This document shows positions 26,572-34,309 of a stretch of 35,678 bases of DNA, in pieces. A program made the position numbers and the translations under genes. This DNA is from Pseudomonadota bacterium (GTDB lineage: Bacteria; BMS3Abin14), in contig QIEJ01000240.1 in assembly GCA_003228585.1 (NCBI GenBank), forward strand, positions 1 to 35,678, given 5' to 3'. The notes beneath the pieces are model-generated. The model was not told where the DNA came from. It did not search any database and saw only the letters and a program-made list of their open reading frames with translations. How positions within the stretch are numbered: the stretch's first letter is position 1; the number at the start of each line of letters is the position of its first letter.

Positions 26572-26606
26572 TAGGGGATTAGGATTTGGAACTTGACACT
26601 AGAAAC
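26572..26606. repeat. Heptad array in the opposite orientation (galU/tRNA-Leu spacer)
   Basis: TAGGGGA|TTAGGAT|TTGGAAC|TTGACAC|TAGAAAC; minus strand GTTTCTA|GTGTCAA|GTTCCAA|ATCCTAA|TCCCCTA. Confidence 0.65.
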
Positions 26607-26626
26607 AGTAGTGGCCTGCCATGAGC

Positions 26627-26659
26627 AAGAAAACGCCTGCACGGTTTCTGCAGGCGTTT
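26627..26659 (-). terminator. Probable intrinsic terminator downstream of tRNA-Leu
   Basis: Perfect 11-bp inverted repeat AAACGCCTGCA/TGCAGGCGTTT (26631-26641/26649-26659), followed on the minus strand by TTTTCTTGC. Confidence 0.7.
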
Positions 26660-26669
26660 GCGCGTCGAA

Positions 26670-26757
26670 TGGTGCCGAAGGCGAGACTCGAACTCGCACG
26701 GGCTTTCGCCCACCACCCCCTCAAGATGGCGTGTCTACCAGATTCCACCACTTCGGC
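26670..26757 (-). tRNA. tRNA-Leu(GAG), CCA encoded
   Basis: Reverse complement GCCGAAGTGGTGGAATCTGGTAGACACGCCATCTTGAGGGGGTGGTGGGCGAAAGCCCGTGCGAGTTCGAGTCTCGCCTTCGGCACCA; 7-bp acceptor stem, anticodon stem CCATC/GGTGG with loop TTGAGGG, long variable arm, GTTCGAGTC T-loop. Confidence 0.96.
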
Positions 26758-26890
26758 AGCAGGGGACTCATTATTTTCAAAGCCTTGCCATTTGTCAAGC
26801 TTGACATCAGCCTGAATATCGTCTTAAATTATGGTAATTCCGACTCCAAACGGGGTGGAAAGGCAACCAATGTTTCATTGTTGGGTCCGA

Positions 26891-27100
26891 ATGAAGCGTT
26901 ATTCCCTGGCTGGGTGGAAGCATTCGTCAACTCGACTGTTCATAACCCTTTTCATGATAGTCATCGCAGTTTCCGCCTGGAGTTCTCCCCCGTTCTGGGT
27001 TACTTTTACATCCCTTATCCCGTTTCTGTTGCTTTACATTCCCCTCATCGGGCTAGTCCTGGAACTTCTTGAAAGAGATTGGGAGGATTGGCATCTGTAG
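26891..27100 (+). CDS. Possible small two-TM membrane protein
   Basis: MKRYSLAGWKHSSTRLFITLFMIVIAVSAWSSPPFWVTFTSLIPFLLLYIPLIGLVLELLERDWEDWHL*; two hydrophobic segments, no recognised family, weak RBS. Confidence 0.4.
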   Translation: MKRYSLAGWKHSSTRLFITLFMIVIAVSAWSSPPFWVTFTSLIPFLLLYIPLIGLVLELLERDWEDWHL

Positions 27101-27135
27101 TGACCCCTTCGGGAAAGACGGTTACCCCTCCGGGG

Positions 27136-27205
27136 AGTACTAAAGTACTAGGTTCTAAGTACATAAGTATTTAAACCTTAGTCCTTAGTACATAGCACTT
27201 AGCCC
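27136..27205. repeat. Self-inverted heptad array (10 words)
   Basis: AGTACTA|AAGTACT|AGGTTCT|AAGTACA|TAAGTAT|TTAAACC|TTAGTCC|TTAGTAC|ATAGCAC|TTAGCCC; right half resembles the reverse complement of the left. Confidence 0.85.
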
Positions 27206-27311
27206 TATTTTTAACCAATTCCCTATTTACATTTTTGTATTTTCAAATTAATCTCATCCTTATATAGCATAACTACCAAGTATCGTAACTAAAGGCAGGA
27301 ACGAGGCAGAA

Positions 27312-27731
27312 ATGAAAGATATCGAAGCAATTGTCCAGAGATTCCGTGATTCCGGCCTGAAGATCACACCACAGCGACTGAGCATATTCAACCTGCTCAA
27401 GGATAATTACGACCATCCTTCTGCCGAAGATATTTACAATAAGGCGCTTGAGATTCATCCAACCATTTCATTTACAACGGTATACAAAACCCTTCAAACC
27501 CTGCGGGATCTTGGTGAAATCCTCGAGATCAACATCGATCCCGAGAGGGCACATTATGACTCTGTGACCGATGATCATTACCACACTTTTTGCACCAGGT
27601 GCCGGGAAATAGAGGATTTAATGTCCGGACTCTACCCTGTTCAGGAATTACCAGACAACAATGTGGTCGGCGGGTTTGATGTTCAGAGCGTGCAGGTTCA
27701 CCTTGTAGGTGTGTGCGGTAGCTGTAATTAA
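27312..27731 (+). CDS. Fur/PerR family transcriptional regulator
   Basis: LKITPQRLSIFNLLKDNYDHPSAEDIYNKALEIHPTISFTTVYKTLQTLRDLGEI; CxxC metal motifs CTRC and CGSC. Confidence 0.94.
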   Translation: MKDIEAIVQRFRDSGLKITPQRLSIFNLLKDNYDHPSAEDIYNKALEIHPTISFTTVYKTLQTLRDLGEILEINIDPERAHYDSVTDDHYHTFCTRCREIEDLMSGLYPVQELPDNNVVGGFDVQSVQVHLVGVCGSCN

Positions 27732-27736
27732 TATTG

Positions 27737-27877
27737 ATCCAAAATCCAAGATCCAAAATCCAAAATAGTACTTATGTTCAAAACCGTGAGCAGGCAGACA
27801 AACGCGCTGTTTCCATTTCTTTATATTTAATTGGATGAACGAGCCCTGATCTTGGATTTTGGGTTTTGGATATTGGA
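27737..27877. repeat. Inverted pair of heptad arrays flanking an ~85-bp core
   Basis: ATCCAAA|ATCCAAG|ATCCAAA|ATCCAAA (27737-27764) and TCTTGGA|TTTTGGG|TTTTGGA|TATTGGA (27850-27877). Confidence 0.9.
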
Positions 27878-27922
27878 TTCTAATCCTGAACCGTTAATCA
27901 TAAATAACTGAAAGGAAAAAAC

Positions 27923-28030
27923 ATGGCCGAATTCAAGTGCAAAGAATGTGGAGAAACCAGAGAGGGACGCTGCAAACCCGGAAAATGCGCCGCTTGTGGA
28001 GCTGCCAACAGCTTTGAGAAACAGGAGTAG
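27923..28030 (+). CDS. RCKP-type rubredoxin-like small zinc-ribbon/rubredoxin-like protein (35 aa)
   Basis: MAEFKCKECGETREGRCKPGKCAACGAANSFEKQE*; two CxxC pairs and the RCKPGKC motif; AAAGGA upstream; below the ORF-track length cut-off. Confidence 0.85.
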   Translation: MAEFKCKECGETREGRCKPGKCAACGAANSFEKQE

Positions 28031-28038
28031 ACCGTTTT

Positions 28039-28800
28039 TTATAAAGAGATTGTCAATCCGTCAGTGGCGATTACGATCTCCCCGTCAAAGTGTTCAGCAG
28101 CATCCCGGTAAACATCATCCGGATAACAGCCGGGATTCAGGTGGCTTAAAACCAGCTTTTCCGCTCTGCATTCGGTAGCCAGATCCGCTGCCTGAGTCGG
28201 ATTCATGTGGTTTTCCTCTATTTTACCGGGACCCAGGGAGCACTCGGCAAGCAGAACATTAACTCCCGGGCCGGCCATTCGAATCAGGTCTTCGGTGGGT
28301 TCACCATCTCCGGTGTATATGCAACTGGATCTGGAATCAACATCCTGAACACGAAATGAAATATTGGGAACCGAGTGCACCGTGGGAGCGGCACTGATCC
28401 TGAAGCCCTCCCATTCAACAGTTTCACCATCCCACTCGCATATCTGAAGTTCATAGCCCGCCGGCTCCACCCAGTGTCCATAGAGGTCTCTCAATGAGGA
28501 GTAGTAACGGTTGAGCCCCGGGGGACCCATAACGCGGAGGGGCGCTTCCCTCTCAATTTCAGGAGCCCTCATGGAAAACAGGAGAGGTGCCAGGTCGATA
28601 CAGTGGTCAATGTGCAGGTGAGACAGAAGCACCCCTTGCACCATCCCGGGATTTACACCGGACAACCGGGCAAGATTCCATATGGTGCCCGGGCCCAGGT
28701 CCAGGAGAAGGATCCGATTTTCAGAACGCACGAGGTATCCCGGAGCTGATCTTTCTCTTTGAGGAACAGAAGTCCCCGATCCCAGAACAGTTAGAATCAT
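28039..28800 (-). CDS. MBL-fold / RNase Z-like metallo-hydrolase
   Basis: LTVLGSGTSVPQRERSAPGYLV, LLDLGPGTIWNL, VLLSHLHIDHCIDLAPLLF, YTGDGEPTEDLI, AEKLVLSHLNPG. Confidence 0.9.
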   Translation of the reverse strand: MILTVLGSGTSVPQRERSAPGYLVRSENRILLLDLGPGTIWNLARLSGVNPGMVQGVLLSHLHIDHCIDLAPLLFSMRAPEIEREAPLRVMGPPGLNRYYSSLRDLYGHWVEPAGYELQICEWDGETVEWEGFRISAAPTVHSVPNISFRVQDVDSRSSCIYTGDGEPTEDLIRMAGPGVNVLLAECSLGPGKIEENHMNPTQAADLATECRAEKLVLSHLNPGCYPDDVYRDAAEHFDGEIVIATDGLTISL

Positions 28801-28883
28801 CTCCCCTCCCGGCAGCGTGTCGTAAAATCGGCAATTTCTTTACCTTGACACTTTACGGGGTTGTTAACAATACTGTAGAAACA

Positions 28884-28925
28884 GTTTCAAGTTTCAAGTT
28901 TCAAGTTTCAAGTTTGACGTTTCAA
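28884..28925. repeat. Heptad array J: (GTTTCAA)x4 + GTTTGAC + GTTTCAA
   Basis: Four perfect copies at 28884-28911, then two more in register. Confidence 0.97.
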
Positions 28926-28982
28926 GTAATAATATAATCCATCCGTTTTCTCGATGCTAATATAACCGAGAGGAGCCATCAA

Positions 28983-29708
28983 CTGATTAACGGATCAACC
29001 CTTCGTCTTTTTCTGGCAGTTCTTATTGCGGCGTCCGTCATCGCCTGTTCGGGTCCTGTCAAGGATGAAACCAGCCCGACAGAGAGGCTCAAAGAAGCTC
29101 AACATGAATTCGAAAAAAAACGTTATGAGTCGGCTGCCAAGATCCTTGAAGAGATCCGGGTTGTCACCGTCGGTACCGCGGTGGGAGGAGAGATCCAGTA
29201 TCTGCTGGCCGAGTCAAACTACCGCATGAACAATTATCTCGAGGCGGATTCCTATTTTTCAGCATACCTGTCCGGGTATCCGGGTGGATCTTATGCGGAG
29301 GATGCTCTTTACAAAAAAGCGATGTCAAATCTCAAACAGATTCAGTATACATCCATCGGTTTTACCGGCTTCAGGAAGACAGTACCCCATGACAGGGACA
29401 TCAACCCTGTCAGGAACTCCCGTCTGAACTTCACCCAATACATAACAAAATATCCGGAAGGCGTGCATTCAAAGGAGGCCTCAGACTGGATCAGAGTACT
29501 CTGGGAGAAGGAAGGGCTGCATGAACTGGAGATCGCCTCATTTTATCTGAAAAAAAAGAAACGACCCGAAGCCGCTCTCAGCAGAGTAAACAAGATTCTC
29601 GATGCAGACTACCCCGAGGACATCAAGCAGAAAGCTCGTGAAATAGCAGAAGCGGCGAAGCTCAAATTAGTACCTGAAGATACCGGGAAGGAGGAGGACA
29701 CCCCATGA
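28983..29708 (+). CDS. bamD: BamD/YfiO-like outer-membrane assembly lipoprotein, probable CTG start
   Basis: In-frame extension of ORF 29181..29708: (CTG)INGSTLRLFLAVLIAASVIACSGPVKDETSPTERLKEAQHEFEKKRYESAAKILEEIRVVTVGTAVGGEIQYLLAESNYRMNNYLEADSYFSAYLSGYPGG...; lipobox VIAC, AGGAG 7 nt before CTG. Confidence 0.8.
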   Translation: MINGSTLRLFLAVLIAASVIACSGPVKDETSPTERLKEAQHEFEKKRYESAAKILEEIRVVTVGTAVGGEIQYLLAESNYRMNNYLEADSYFSAYLSGYPGGSYAEDALYKKAMSNLKQIQYTSIGFTGFRKTVPHDRDINPVRNSRLNFTQYITKYPEGVHSKEASDWIRVLWEKEGLHELEIASFYLKKKKRPEAALSRVNKILDADYPEDIKQKAREIAEAAKLKLVPEDTGKEEDTP

Positions 29709-30436
29709 TCGAAGAGAGCAATGCATCATTTCCTCCAGTGGAAACAAGTCTGGCAGAAGCCGACCTCTTCATGGTCAGAGGTCAACTGGGTGAAGCTGAA
29801 AAGACCCTCCTTGCTATTCATCAGCGGAACCCTGACTATGCGGACATCTGCAACAAGATGGGACAATTGTATTATCAAAAAGGTGATTACCTCCGCGCCA
29901 AGGAATTTCTGATCAAGGCCATTCGTTTGAACCCTGATTATACTGAAGCCTCGTTGAACCTGGCCGTCACATTTAACGAGATAGGACAATATGGAGAGGC
30001 GAAAAAAGTTGTTCAACAGGCTCGGGAGAGGGTCAGCAGGATGGATCCGCCCCTCGATCCCTTTATTTCAGGCAAGCTTGCCAACAAGCACAAGGAAGTC
30101 GGAGACATTTACAGGGAGCTTGGTCTGCTTAAGGAAAGCTCTGACGAATACCGGAAAGCCCTTGCCCTCTCTCCGGGCTTTGCCGACATTCAGGTGAAAC
30201 TGGGGGTCACCATGAGGGAGATGGGCCATATCGATGAAGCCATTGAGTTATTTGCCAAAACGGCCTCCCGGAGGCCGGATTATACAGATGCCAGAATCCA
30301 GCTGGGTATAACATACTTTTCCCGTGGTTTCGTGGACAGAGCGATGACGGAATGGGAAGAAGTTCTTAAAGTTGACCCCCATCATGTGAAAGCCAGAATG
30401 TACATGAGTTTCGTTAAGGATCAGGAACCGCCTTAA
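29705..30436 (+). CDS. Tetratricopeptide-repeat protein
   Basis: Repeats such as ADICNKMGQLYYQKGDYLRAKEFLIKAIRLNPDYTEASLNLAVTFNEIGQYGEAKK and ADIQVKLGVTMREMGHIDEAIELFAKTASRRPDY; ATGA overlap with bamD. Confidence 0.9.
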   Translation: MIEESNASFPPVETSLAEADLFMVRGQLGEAEKTLLAIHQRNPDYADICNKMGQLYYQKGDYLRAKEFLIKAIRLNPDYTEASLNLAVTFNEIGQYGEAKKVVQQARERVSRMDPPLDPFISGKLANKHKEVGDIYRELGLLKESSDEYRKALALSPGFADIQVKLGVTMREMGHIDEAIELFAKTASRRPDYTDARIQLGITYFSRGFVDRAMTEWEEVLKVDPHHVKARMYMSFVKDQEPP

Positions 30437-30551
30437 CAAAGAGGGAGGTTTCAGTGGAACTCCCGCGGAGAACCTACGCTTGACAGCATGACACGGGAAG
30501 CCTATCATTCCGTAAGCCGTTCCCAAAGGCCCTTTTGCACAGGAGAAAGTC

Positions 30552-31628
30552 ATGAAAGTGTCCCGTTTGATCCTTTTGTCGGCGGTCTGTATTCTGGTAA
30601 CCGGCCTGATGCCCGGACTGGTCAAGCAAGCCCCCGCAGGAACAGATAAGAAGGAGCATTTCGTTCAAAAGGGCGATACACTCTGGGATATATCCTCCGT
30701 CTATCTCTATGATCCTTTTCAGTGGCCGCGTTTGTGGAACGTCAATCGGGAAATTGAGAACCCTCACCTGATCTATCCCGGCCAGATAATCAACATACCC
30801 ATGGAAATTGCAGCTCAGCGGACGCAACCGGAGACCGCCAGGCCCGAGTTGCCCCCGGCCCCTGAACCGGTTGCCGAGACCAAACCCGCCCCTGAGCCGG
30901 AGCCTGTTGAAGAACCGGTGCTCGAAACCCTGCCTGTGGCGATACAGCACGAGGTCATCAAGGCCCTTAGCACTTACGGCTTCATCGCCGACAAGAAAGA
31001 AATCGGGCTTGGAACAATCACTTCTCAGGAGGAAGACCGTTTACTTATCTCATCGGGTCAGACGGTCTATGTCAAAGCCAGGGATAAGGGAGGCCTGGAA
31101 GCTGGAGAAAAGTATTCCATCGTAAGAGTCTTCGAAGAGGTGAAACATCCTGTGACCAGAAAGAGAGTCGGATATCTTGCCCGAGTCCTGGGTGATCTGT
31201 CGGTAGTTGCCACTGATGAAAAAATGGCGACAGCCGTTATCGGAGATATCTACCTTGAAACCATGATCGGTGACAAGGTTATGAAACACGTTCAACATTT
31301 GACATGGCATCGCAAGACCGGGGGCCACCCCGGGGAGGTGCTCCAGGGATACATCGTGGCCAGCCCTGACGGGAAGATGATAATGGGCAAGGGGGACGTT
31401 CTGTTCATTGACCTCGGCAGAAATGACGGCCTCGGTACCGGAGAATCGCTCTGGGTCAGGAGCTCAGACACCAAGACCAGAGATCCCGGGATGACCGGCG
31501 CCATGGCTCCCACTCAGAAGAACCTGGGAACCGTTCAGGTCATCATCGCAAGAGACAAAACCTCCGTCGCCAGGATCACCAGCAGCAACATGGAGATCAC
31601 GCCTGGAGCGAAGATCATTACCCAGTAA
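30552..31628 (+). CDS. LysM peptidoglycan-binding domain protein with Pro-rich segment
   Basis: LysM HFVQKGDTLWDISSVYLYDPFQWPRLWNVNREIENPHLIYPGQIINIP; signal peptide; PPAPEPVAETKPAPEPEPVEEPV linker. Confidence 0.92.
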   Translation: MKVSRLILLSAVCILVTGLMPGLVKQAPAGTDKKEHFVQKGDTLWDISSVYLYDPFQWPRLWNVNREIENPHLIYPGQIINIPMEIAAQRTQPETARPELPPAPEPVAETKPAPEPEPVEEPVLETLPVAIQHEVIKALSTYGFIADKKEIGLGTITSQEEDRLLISSGQTVYVKARDKGGLEAGEKYSIVRVFEEVKHPVTRKRVGYLARVLGDLSVVATDEKMATAVIGDIYLETMIGDKVMKHVQHLTWHRKTGGHPGEVLQGYIVASPDGKMIMGKGDVLFIDLGRNDGLGTGESLWVRSSDTKTRDPGMTGAMAPTQKNLGTVQVIIARDKTSVARITSSNMEITPGAKIITQ

Positions 31629-31643
31629 ATCACCCAGTAAATC
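31620..31643 (+). repeat. 12-bp tandem duplication containing the stop codon of the LysM gene
   Basis: ACCCAGTAAATC|ACCCAGTAAATC. Confidence 0.95.
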
Positions 31644-31654
31644 TTAACCGCGGA

Positions 31655-32038
31655 TTATTGACCGGATTCCGGCTCAGACCCCGATCCGGGTTCAGCAGAA
31701 CCGGTATCCGTCTGCGGTACATCGGCCTGCTCGGCCGGTATCGCCTGACCGGCCTGATCCGGCACCTCTATGGGAATCTGCACTTCCGGAGCGATGGAAC
31801 CTTTGATCCTGCCTGAGGAAACATAGGCAAGGCTCAACGAGGTCAGCATGAAGACGACAGCGGCAGTGGTTGTCAGTTTGGCCATAAAACCGGCTGGGCC
31901 GGCGCTTCCGAAAACTGTCTGGCTTGCACCTCCAAACGCCGCACCCATTTCCGCGCCCTTTCCAGTCTGAAGGAGCACTACCAGTATCAGAAACACCGCG
32001 ACTGTGACGTGAAGTATTTTCAACAGAACAATTAGCAT
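31655..32038 (-). CDS. secG: Preprotein translocase subunit SecG
   Basis: ILHVTVAVFLILVVLLQTGKGAEMGAAFGGASQTVFGSAGPAGFMAKLTTTAAVVFMLTSLSLAY. Confidence 0.95.
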   Translation of the reverse strand: MLIVLLKILHVTVAVFLILVVLLQTGKGAEMGAAFGGASQTVFGSAGPAGFMAKLTTTAAVVFMLTSLSLAYVSSGRIKGSIAPEVQIPIEVPDQAGQAIPAEQADVPQTDTGSAEPGSGSEPESGQ

Positions 32039-32067
32039 TCTTTCCTTCGTCCTCCTCTACTTTTTCC

Positions 32068-32826
32068 TCAATCCCTACCGAAATTAACGATCCGGGAAAA
32101 GCTGTCAACATCGAGGCTTGCGCCGCCCACCAGGGCTCCGTTTATGTCCTTCATAGCCATTAATGCGTCCACATTGTCGGGTTTGACGGATCCCCCGTAA
32201 ATAATTCTGATCTTTTCCGAAACCTTTTCTCCGAGGACATTTCCCAACAATCCCCGAATAAAACCGTGCACTTCCTGAGCAGCTTCAGGGCTGGAGGTCT
32301 TTCCGGTTCCTATGGCCCAGACGGGTTCGTAGGCTATAACCAGTTCCTCCCCGCTATCAAGGACGATATCCTCAAATCCTCCCCGCATCTGTCTTTCTAT
32401 CACTTCAAACGTCTTTCCGTACTCTCTTTCCCCCAGTGTCTCACCGACACACAGGATAGGGACAAGCCCCTCCTGAAGAGCGGAATGGACCTTCCTTCCC
32501 ACCTCGCCGTCACCTTCACCAAAATACTGCCTTCTCTCTGAATGTCCCAGGATGACAAAACGACATCCCAGATCACGGAGCATCACGGGGCTGATCTCAC
32601 CAGTGTACGCGCCTTCCTGCTCCCAGAACATGTTCTGGGCAGCCAGGAAAAGACCTGCTTCCCTCAAAACCACACCCACGGCGGAAAGGGCCACGAAAGG
32701 AGGAGCAACAGCGACCTGAATTTCAGGGATGACCCTTAAATCAGGCAGCATCTCCTGCACCAGATCCACCGCCTCCGAAACTGTTTTATGCATCTTCCAG
32801 TTCGCCACGATTAACGGTGTCGGCAT
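32068..32826 (-). CDS. tpiA: Triosephosphate isomerase
   Basis: PLIVANWKMHKT, AAQNMFWEQEGAYTGEISP, FVILGHSERR, VIAYEPVWAIGTGK, IIYGGSVKPDN. Confidence 0.98.
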   Translation of the reverse strand: MPTPLIVANWKMHKTVSEAVDLVQEMLPDLRVIPEIQVAVAPPFVALSAVGVVLREAGLFLAAQNMFWEQEGAYTGEISPVMLRDLGCRFVILGHSERRQYFGEGDGEVGRKVHSALQEGLVPILCVGETLGEREYGKTFEVIERQMRGGFEDIVLDSGEELVIAYEPVWAIGTGKTSSPEAAQEVHGFIRGLLGNVLGEKVSEKIRIIYGGSVKPDNVDALMAMKDINGALVGGASLDVDSFSRIVNFGRD

Positions 32827-32896
32827 GGGTCTGAATCTCCTCTCATGCAGAAGGCGGGCTATATCACCGTTGCATTACCTTGTCAACTGTAACCAG

Positions 32897-32966
32897 GGTT
32901 CCACGTTTCAGGTTCCAGGTTTCATGGTAGATCAAAGAACAAAGAGCAAAGAACGAAGTATAAGCG
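32897..32966. repeat. Heptad array H (10 words)
   Basis: GGTTCCA|CGTTTCA|GGTTCCA|GGTTTCA|TGGTAGA|TCAAAGA|ACAAAGA|GCAAAGA|ACGAAGT|ATAAGCG. Confidence 0.93.
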
Positions 32967-33064
32967 CTTGTCACTGCGAGGAGGCCCGTATAATGCGGCC
33001 GACGCGGCAGTCTCAGATAGTTGAGATCGCTTCGTCCCGCTGGTCCTCGCCATAACAACCGTTT
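32961..33064. repeat. Palindromic element, copy 7
   Basis: TAAGCGCTTGTCACTGCGAGGAGG ... GCGGCAGTCTCAG ... TTGAGATCGCTTCG ... CCTCGCCATAACAACCGTTT, followed by TTCTCCTC|TTCTCCTC (33063-33078). Confidence 0.87.
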
Positions 33065-33117
33065 CTCCTCTTCTCCTCACCTGATTTTCGCTCCGGATCG
33101 TCAGCCGGGAGGGAAAA

Positions 33118-34308
33118 TCACTGATCATCCAGAGCATTGAGCCCCGGAAGTTCACCCGTTTCGAGGAGCTTCAGGAAGGCTCCGCCTCCGGTGGAGATAT
33201 AATCGATCTTTTCAGAGTTACCGGTAGCGTGAACGGCCACGTCTGTATCCCCTCCCCCAAGAATGGTCAGGGCAGGTGATTGAGCCACGATATCGACCAT
33301 TGAGAAGGTTCCCTTGCTGAACTGGGAAAGCTCGAAGACACCCATGGGGCCATTCCAAACGATGGTTCGAACCCCGGAAAGTGCCGAACGAAACAGGGCG
33401 ATAGTCGCAGGACCTATGTCCAGCGCCATACAGTCCTCAGGTATCTCCTGTACAGGATAGGTTCGCGCCTCCACTAATTCCCCTCTGGCTTTGGCGGCAA
33501 CGGCATCTACCGGGAGATAGAAGGGGATCCCCAGCTCCCTGGCACGATCCATAATATCCCGGGCAAGCTCCAACATCTCTTTCTCCACCAGAGACCGGCC
33601 GACACAGTACCCCATCGATTCGAGAAATGTATAGGCCATCCCCCCTCCGATGATAATTTTATCAACCTTTTCGAGGAGCCGCATTATGGCCTTGATCTTA
33701 TCGGAGATCTTGGCGCCACCAAATATGGCGGCCAGCGGCCGGACGGGATCTTCCAGGGACTTGTGGAAATAGTTGAGCTCGTTTTTGACCAGGAATCCTG
33801 CGACCGCGGGTTTCAACAGTTCCGGCACACCGATCATGGAGGCGTGTTGTCTATGCGCGTTGGCGAAGGCATCATCGATGTAGACATCTCCCAATAAAGC
33901 CAGACGCCTGGAGAACTCCGGGTCGTTGCTCTCCTCCCCGGCGTGAAACCGCAGGTTTTCCAGGAGGAGAACCTCCCCCGGCTGTAATTCTCCCGCCAGA
34001 TGTTCGGTTTCGTCACCGATACAGTCAGGAGCCAGGCGCACATCCTGATGGAGAAGCCTCCCCAGGCGTTTTGCCACCGGAATGAGGCTCATTTCCGGTA
34101 TGACCTTGCCCTTGGGCCTTCCCAGGTGGCTCATGAGAATGACGCTGCCGCCAGCGTCCAGAACATGGTTAATGGTGGGCAAGGTGGATCTGATTCGGAT
34201 ATCGTCAGTGATATTCCCGTTGCTGTCCAACGGGACGTTGAAGTCAGCTCGAACGAGAGCCTTTTTGCCGGCAAAATCGACGTCTTCGACAGTCTTCTTT
34301 TTCAGCAA
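33118..34308 (-). CDS. pgk: Phosphoglycerate kinase
   Basis: [71 protein letters not shown]. Confidence 0.98.
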   Translation of the reverse strand: MLKKKTVEDVDFAGKKALVRADFNVPLDSNGNITDDIRIRSTLPTINHVLDAGGSVILMSHLGRPKGKVIPEMSLIPVAKRLGRLLHQDVRLAPDCIGDETEHLAGELQPGEVLLLENLRFHAGEESNDPEFSRRLALLGDVYIDDAFANAHRQHASMIGVPELLKPAVAGFLVKNELNYFHKSLEDPVRPLAAIFGGAKISDKIKAIMRLLEKVDKIIIGGGMAYTFLESMGYCVGRSLVEKEMLELARDIMDRARELGIPFYLPVDAVAAKARGELVEARTYPVQEIPEDCMALDIGPATIALFRSALSGVRTIVWNGPMGVFELSQFSKGTFSMVDIVAQSPALTILGGGDTDVAVHATGNSEKIDYISTGGGAFLKLLETGELPGLNALDDQ

Positions 34309-34309
34309 A

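Noticed and set aside
28914-28938. TTGACG...TATAAT as a full sigma-70 promoter for bamD
   Set aside because: Spacer is only 13 nt; the -10 is good but the -35 assignment is not supportable.
951-33064. Palindromic elements as insertion sequences
   Set aside because: 100-195 bp with no coding capacity for a transposase; at most non-autonomous MITE/REP-like elements.
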